In this document: in pieces, positions 5,866-9,044 of the stretch
Position numbering within the stretch: the stretch's first letter is position 1
Layout of the letters: every line of letters begins with the position of its first letter
Source of the DNA: Gammaproteobacteria bacterium
GTDB lineage: Bacteria; Pseudomonadota; Gammaproteobacteria; JABABF01
Assembly: GCA_014238345.1 (NCBI GenBank)
Contig: JABABF010000134.1
Coordinates: 1-9,044, forward strand
Length of the DNA: 9,044 nt
Reading direction: 5' to 3'
Notes under the pieces: model-generated
Seen by the model: the letters and a program-made list of their open reading frames with translations, nothing else
Database searches by the model: none
Told to the model about the DNA's origin: nothing
Program-made: the position numbers and the translations under genes

Positions 5866-6975
5866 TCAGCGTGATGACTCCCCTGCTGGTAGCTGAGGTG
5901 TCGACGAACTCACCTCAGCATTCTGGGCGCGGTGGCGCAACCAGTGATCCATCAGCAGGTGCGCCAACATGGCCTCGGCCACCGGAACGGCACGCAGACC
6001 TACGCAAGGGTCGTGGCGACCGGTCGTCACCACCTCCACCGCATTGCCGTCCACATCAATGCCGCGACCGGGCAGGCGAATACTAGAGGTCGGCTTAAAG
6101 GCGACACGGGCGACAATATCCTGCCCGGTGGAGATGCCGCCAACAATACCACCGGCATGGTTGGAGCAAAAACCCTCTGGGGTCATCTCATCGCGGTGCT
6201 GGGAACCGCGCTGGGCAACCACCTCGAAGCCATCACCGATGGCCACCGCTTTGGCAGCGTTAATGCTCATCAGGGCGGCGGCCAACTCGGCATCCAAGCG
6301 ACCGTAGAGCGGCGCACCTAGACCCGGCGGCACAGCTCTGGCCACCACCGTCACTTCGGCTCCCACTGAATCGCCCGCCTTAATCAGGCTTTGCAGCTGC
6401 TCCTCCAACTCGGGAACACGCTCCGGGTCGGCGCAGAAAAATGGGTTGTCATCAACCGCCAAGGGCTGTGGACAACCCAGTTGGGTCGACCCTAGCTGCG
6501 ACAACCAAGCCGAGATGCGGATACCGCCGCAGCACTCACTCAAGTATTTTCTGGCGATGGCACCAGCGGCCACCCGTACTGCGGTCTCACGCGCCGAGGC
6601 GCGGCCGCCACCGCGATGGTCGCGGTGGCCGTATTTGTGTAAATAAACGTAGTCGGCATGACCGGGACGCAGATGGCTGCGCACCTTCTCATAGTCGCGC
6701 GAACGCTGGTCGACATTCTCAATTAGGATAGCGATCGGTGTTCCCGTCGTGCGCCCCTCAAACACCCCTGACAAAATACGCGGCTGGTCCGTTTCTCGCC
6801 GCTGACTGGTATAGCGTGAGCGCCCTGGTCGCCGCCGCGCTAAATCGCGCTCTAAATCCGCCTCGCTCAGCTCCAAATTAGGTGGACAACCATCGACCAC
6901 GCAACCGATCGCCGAGCCGTGACTCTCTCCGAAACTGGTGCAAGCGAATAGCTTGCCAAAAGTATTTTCGCTCAT
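5866..6975 (-). CDS. aroC: Chorismate synthase AroC
   Basis: AroC performs the last step of the shikimate pathway in the cytoplasm, converting 5-enolpyruvylshikimate-3-phosphate to chorismate with reduced FMN. The 369-aa product carries all three family signatures: GESHGSAIGCVVDGCP (16-31), GRASARET (124-131) and RHDPCVGLRAVPVAEAM (320-336). The active-site histidines His19 (in GESHG) and His106 (in RPGHAD) are present, as are GRSRYTSQRRETD (51-63), RGSQHRDEMTPEGF (256-269) and SNHAGG (271-276). The length is close to the E. coli enzyme (361 aa); the C-terminal tail after QNAE (351-354) is variable and slightly extended. The ATG at 6975 gives the standard MSxNTFGKLF start, with only a weak GGTGGCGG upstream. 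It is divergent from folE. Confidence 0.98.
   Translation of the reverse strand: MSENTFGKLFACTSFGESHGSAIGCVVDGCPPNLELSEADLERDLARRRPGRSRYTSQRRETDQPRILSGVFEGRTTGTPIAILIENVDQRSRDYEKVRSHLRPGHADYVYLHKYGHRDHRGGGRASARETAVRVAAGAIARKYLSECCGGIRISAWLSQLGSTQLGCPQPLAVDDNPFFCADPERVPELEEQLQSLIKAGDSVGAEVTVVARAVPPGLGAPLYGRLDAELAAALMSINAAKAVAIGDGFEVVAQRGSQHRDEMTPEGFCSNHAGGIVGGISTGQDIVARVAFKPTSSIRLPGRGIDVDGNAVEVVTTGRHDPCVGLRAVPVAEAMLAHLLMDHWLRHRAQNAEVSSSTPQLPAGESSR
5892..5919 (-). repeat. Perfect 9-bp inverted repeat at the 3' end of aroC
   Basis: GCTGAGGTG (5892-5900) and CACCTCAGC (5911-5919) flank a 10-nt loop, TCGACGAACT. The hairpin is in the coding region of the nonconserved AroC tail, 23 to 51 nt before the stop codon on the minus strand. 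No T-tract follows, so it would act, if at all, as an mRNA 3' structure and not as a standard intrinsic terminator. Confidence 0.65.
6607..6629 (-). repeat. Perfect 10-bp inverted repeat inside aroC
   Basis: GCCACCGCGA (6607-6616) and TCGCGGTGGC (6620-6629) flank a 3-nt loop. It encodes the conserved GHRDHRGGG stretch (116-124) of chorismate synthase, so much of the symmetry follows from the protein sequence together with codon choice. Confidence 0.6.
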
Positions 6976-7034
6976 CTGTGCGCCGCCACCATAGCCCGTT
7001 TTGGTAGGTCGCCAGCCACCACATCATCACTGTC

Positions 7035-7062
7035 ATTATACGATGGCGGCGGAAGGCATCAA
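7035..7062 (-). promoter_or_regulatory. Sigma70-type promoter for aroC
   Basis: On the minus strand, TTGATG (7062-7057) is separated by 16 bp from a perfect TATAAT (7040-7035). Expected transcription start is near 7028, giving a leader of about 50 nt before the aroC ATG at 6975. The -35 box matches 4 of 6 consensus bases. Confidence 0.6.
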
Positions 7063-7069
7063 AGCGGAT

Positions 7070-7075
7070 TAGAAT
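7070..7075 (+). promoter_or_regulatory. Possible -10 box for folE
   Basis: TAGAAT matches 5 of 6 bases of the -10 consensus and would give a start near 7082, about 22 nt before the folE ATG. No acceptable -35 box is present at 16-18 bp upstream, so an activator or another start site may be involved. It lies just outside the aroC -35 element, so the two promoters would compete for space. Confidence 0.3.
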
Positions 7076-7104
7076 AGCGTTCATCTCTGTCATAAGACCT
7101 CACC

Positions 7105-7650
7105 ATGGCTCCCCAAAGCGATGCCCAACTGGCCTACGAGCGTCTGTTACTACAACTGCCCACCACCGAGGCGCAACGCTTGACCCGTGCTGGAACCCCA
7201 CTCAAAGCGAGCCAAGCTTTCTCTTATATCACCAGCGGCTACACCGAAAATCTGTCTGCCATAAAAAAAGATGGGCTGTTTGCACAGCACGCTGATGATG
7301 CGGTGGTGCTGCGCGATCTGCCATTACATTCGACTTGTGAGCACCACCTGCTACCCTTCTTTGGATATTGCCATATCGCCTATCTACCCGCCGGGCAGGT
7401 ACTGGCTCTGTCGCGGATCAACCGCCTGCTCAAAATGTACTCACGGCGCCTGCAACTGCAAGAGCGCCTCAGCGCCGAAATCGCTGATGGACTACTCGAA
7501 ATGTGTGGGGCGCACGCTGTGGCTGTCGTCACCGAAGCGCGCCATCTATGCATGGAGCTGAGAGCTGATGGGAGCTGTGGTGCCACAGCCAAATGTACCG
7601 CCTTGCGTGGCGAGACTAGCAGTGCGCGGGCACTGCTCAGTTTGCTCTAA
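7105..7650 (+). CDS. folE: GTP cyclohydrolase I, divergent
   Basis: GTP cyclohydrolase I converts GTP to 7,8-dihydroneopterin triphosphate, the first step of tetrahydrofolate synthesis, in the cytoplasm. The 181-aa product has STCEHHLLPFFG (76-87), LSRINR (102-107) and RRLQLQERL (114-122). Residues align to E. coli FolE with a constant offset of 32: zinc ligands Cys78, His81 and Cys149, catalytic His80 and His147, and Ser103, Arg107, Glu120 and Arg153 are kept. Two differences stand out. The phosphate-binding Lys136 equivalent is Arg104, and the conserved RGVxK segment after Arg153 reads RADGS, with a C terminus about five residues shorter than Pseudomonas-type enzymes. The TPxR motif near the N terminus is TPLK (31-34). 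The start at 7105 lacks a clear Shine-Dalgarno sequence. The fold is certain; normal activity is less so. Confidence 0.92.
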   Translation: MAPQSDAQLAYERLLLQLPTTEAQRLTRAGTPLKASQAFSYITSGYTENLSAIKKDGLFAQHADDAVVLRDLPLHSTCEHHLLPFFGYCHIAYLPAGQVLALSRINRLLKMYSRRLQLQERLSAEIADGLLEMCGAHAVAVVTEARHLCMELRADGSCGATAKCTALRGETSSARALLSLL

Positions 7651-7680
7651 TTAGCGCCCTCAGGCTCCCTTACTCATACT

Positions 7681-8703
7681 CTAGTCTGATACCCCCTCTA
7701 ACTCAACATCCTGTCCGGCGGGCAGGCGCAGCATTTCACGAACCACCTCGGGGATGGAACGCCCTTCGTAGAGCATAGCGTAGAGGCCATTGACAATCGG
7801 CATATGGGCATTGATGGCTCGTGCGCGATCGTGCACCGCCCGTAGCGTGGGGATGCCCTCGACGGTCTGCGCCACCTCCTGTTGAGCGGCATCCAGATCA
7901 ACACCCCGCCCCAATGCCCGACCGAGGCGATGGTTGCGACTATCGGGCGAGTGGCAGCTAGCGAGCAGATCGCCGAGACCCGCCAAACCCATGAAAGTGT
8001 CGGGATTAGCTCCACAGCGGCGAGCGAAGCGACTCATCTCCACCACCGCCCCGGTCTGAATCAGGCTGATTGAGTTGTAGCCGACCCCACATTCACTGGC
8101 AATACCTGAAACAATAGCGTAGATGTTTTTCAGGGCACCGGCCAATTCGACCCCGATGACATCAGTACTCGGGTAGACATGGAAATAGGCATTACCAAGG
8201 ATGCGCCGACCCCAGCTACGCAGCTGTTCATCCTCGCTGGCAAGTACGGTGCCAGTGATCTCGCAACGGGCGATCTCCATCGCCAAATTGGGACCTGATA
8301 GCACCCCGATAGTACAGGCAGGTAGTAGTTCCTGTAAGACTTGGCTCATCCGTAGAAAACCGCTGTGCTCAATGCCTTTGACAGCGCTGATAATACAGGT
8401 GCCCGGAGCCAGTAAGGGGGCGATCGACAGCAGTGTGTCGCGCATCACATGGCTGGGCAGAGCAATCAGTACTCCGGACACCCCGGCCAATGCCTGAGCG
8501 GGGTCGGTCAATGCCCGCAGCTGATCGTGCAGGCGTAAGTTGGGGAGATAGGCCGTATTGCGGTGCTGCTCGCAGATTTCCTGCGCCAGTTCGGTATTGC
8601 GTAGCCACAGTCGTGTATCAACGCCATTCTGGGCGAGGACATGGGCTAGTACGGTGCCAAAGCTACCGCCACCCAGTACCGCCACTGGATCATCAGTGGT
8701 CAT
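7681..8703 (-). CDS. gpsA: NAD(P)-dependent glycerol-3-phosphate dehydrogenase GpsA
   Basis: GpsA reduces dihydroxyacetone phosphate to sn-glycerol 3-phosphate in the cytoplasm, supplying the backbone for phospholipids. The 340-aa product opens with PVAVLGGGSFGT (6-17), the dinucleotide-binding loop. SAVKGIE (106-112) carries Lys109, VELAGALKNIYAI (185-197) carries the catalytic Lys192, GLAGLGDLLASC is at 239-250 with Asp245, and SRN is at 255-257. In SGPNLAMEIA (136-145) Met142 replaces the more usual Lys or Arg. I chose the ATG at 8703, preceded by GTGAGG (spacing short, 3 nt), because MTTDDPVAVLGGG matches Pseudomonas-type N termini; an in-frame GTG at 8712 would add MRP. It runs toward folE, leaving 30 nt with no clear terminator, and lies 83 nt downstream of sucD on the same strand. 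Confidence 0.97.
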   Translation of the reverse strand: MTTDDPVAVLGGGSFGTVLAHVLAQNGVDTRLWLRNTELAQEICEQHRNTAYLPNLRLHDQLRALTDPAQALAGVSGVLIALPSHVMRDTLLSIAPLLAPGTCIISAVKGIEHSGFLRMSQVLQELLPACTIGVLSGPNLAMEIARCEITGTVLASEDEQLRSWGRRILGNAYFHVYPSTDVIGVELAGALKNIYAIVSGIASECGVGYNSISLIQTGAVVEMSRFARRCGANPDTFMGLAGLGDLLASCHSPDSRNHRLGRALGRGVDLDAAQQEVAQTVEGIPTLRAVHDRARAINAHMPIVNGLYAMLYEGRSIPEVVREMLRLPAGQDVELEGVSD

Positions 8704-8786
8704 CGGCCTCACTCACTAGACACCCAGCCTCGTCAAGGGAACTTGGGGCATGGAGATGCGGCGCGGCAACTTGACCGGACAGTAGC
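8704..8786. other. Spacer between sucD and gpsA
   Basis: 83 bp with no gene and no convincing promoter or terminator. It contains a 6-bp inverted repeat, GTCAAG (8732-8737) with CTTGAC (8770-8775), separated by 32 nt, and a small CAAG-GGAA-CTTG hairpin overlapping it. The minus-strand TTGACG at 8736-8731 looks like a -35 box but has no -10 box at the right distance. Confidence 0.4.
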
Positions 8787-9044
8787 CTAGCCGAGCTGCT
8801 CCATCAGCGCCGAGCCGATCTCGGCAATACTACGCACAGTGTGCACACCTGCCTCCTCCAGTGCCTGATATTTCTCCTCGGCAGTCCCCTTGCCGCCGGA
8901 GATAATAGCCCCAGCATGCCCCATACGCTTGCCCGGTGGTGCGGTCACACCGGCGATGTAAGCGACGACTGGCTTACTCAATTCACTGCGAATACACGCC
9001 GCCGCCTCCTCTTCCGCCGTGCCGCCGATCTCACCGATCATGAC
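8787..9044 (-). CDS. sucD: Succinyl-CoA synthetase alpha subunit SucD (C-terminal part)
   Basis: SucD is the alpha subunit of succinyl-CoA synthetase, a TCA-cycle enzyme that couples succinyl-CoA cleavage to nucleotide triphosphate synthesis. Only the last 85 residues are in the window; the gene continues past the right edge and the ATG at 9041 is internal. VMIGEIGGTAEEEAAA matches the conserved segment of the CoA-ligase domain, KPVVAYIAGVTAPPGKRMGHAG contains the active-site phosphohistidine (His43 of the fragment), and AIISGGKGTAEEKYQALEEAG with TVRSIAEIG is the usual C terminus. sucC is expected upstream, off the window. A stop codon at 8787 ends it intact. Confidence 0.97.
   Translation of the reverse strand, partial: VMIGEIGGTAEEEAAACIRSELSKPVVAYIAGVTAPPGKRMGHAGAIISGGKGTAEEKYQALEEAGVHTVRSIAEIGSALMEQLG

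Noticed and set aside
6981..7051. A 7-bp inverted repeat, CGCCGCC (6981-6987) with GGCGGCG (7045-7051), in the aroC-folE spacer, considered as an operator or leader hairpin.
   Set aside because: The arms are 57 nt apart and low in complexity, and one arm lies upstream of the predicted aroC start site, so they could not pair in the aroC mRNA.
7651..7680. The short spacer between convergent folE and gpsA was examined for a bidirectional terminator.
   Set aside because: Only a 3-bp GCC/GGC stem is visible and there is no T-run on either strand.

Overview
This looks like ordinary chromosomal DNA from a gammaproteobacterium. GpsA, AroC and the type II secretion proteins all read most like Pseudomonas and related marine lineages, judged by remembered family patterns; no search was run. 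Coding density is high and GC is moderate, somewhat above half by eye. No mobile element, CRISPR array, rRNA or tRNA was found.

Positions 1-5675, plus strand: the 3' part of a type II secretion system (T2SS) operon in the standard order gspG-H-I-J-K-L-M-N. gspG has lost its first codons at the window edge; gspC-F presumably lie upstream. From gspH on, the genes are almost gapless: H/I are 2 nt apart, I/J overlap by 1 nt, and J/K, K/L, L/M and M/N each overlap by 4 nt (ATGA or GTGA). GspG is the major pseudopilin; GspH, I, J and K form the tip of the pseudopilus; GspL and GspM are the inner-membrane platform that links the pseudopilus to the cytoplasmic ATPase; GspN is an accessory inner-membrane protein. 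Together they drive export of folded periplasmic proteins across the outer membrane.

Positions 5676-5865: a 190-bp gap between the convergent gspN and aroC. It holds a G-tract, several small inverted repeats, and a candidate terminator for aroC.

Positions 5866-7650: aroC (minus) and folE (plus) are divergent, sharing a 129-bp spacer with a good sigma70-type promoter for aroC. AroC makes chorismate, the precursor of aromatic amino acids and of the p-aminobenzoate part of folate. FolE makes the pterin part of folate. This FolE has unusual changes in its GTP-binding region.

Positions 7681-9044, minus strand: gpsA (glycerol-3-phosphate dehydrogenase, phospholipid precursor supply) lies 83 nt downstream of the 3' end of sucD (succinyl-CoA synthetase alpha subunit, TCA cycle), which runs off the window.

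I see no undescribed system here. The items most worth a second look are the divergent FolE, perfect hairpins in gspL and at the 3' end of aroC, and the mutually exclusive hairpins between gspN and aroC.
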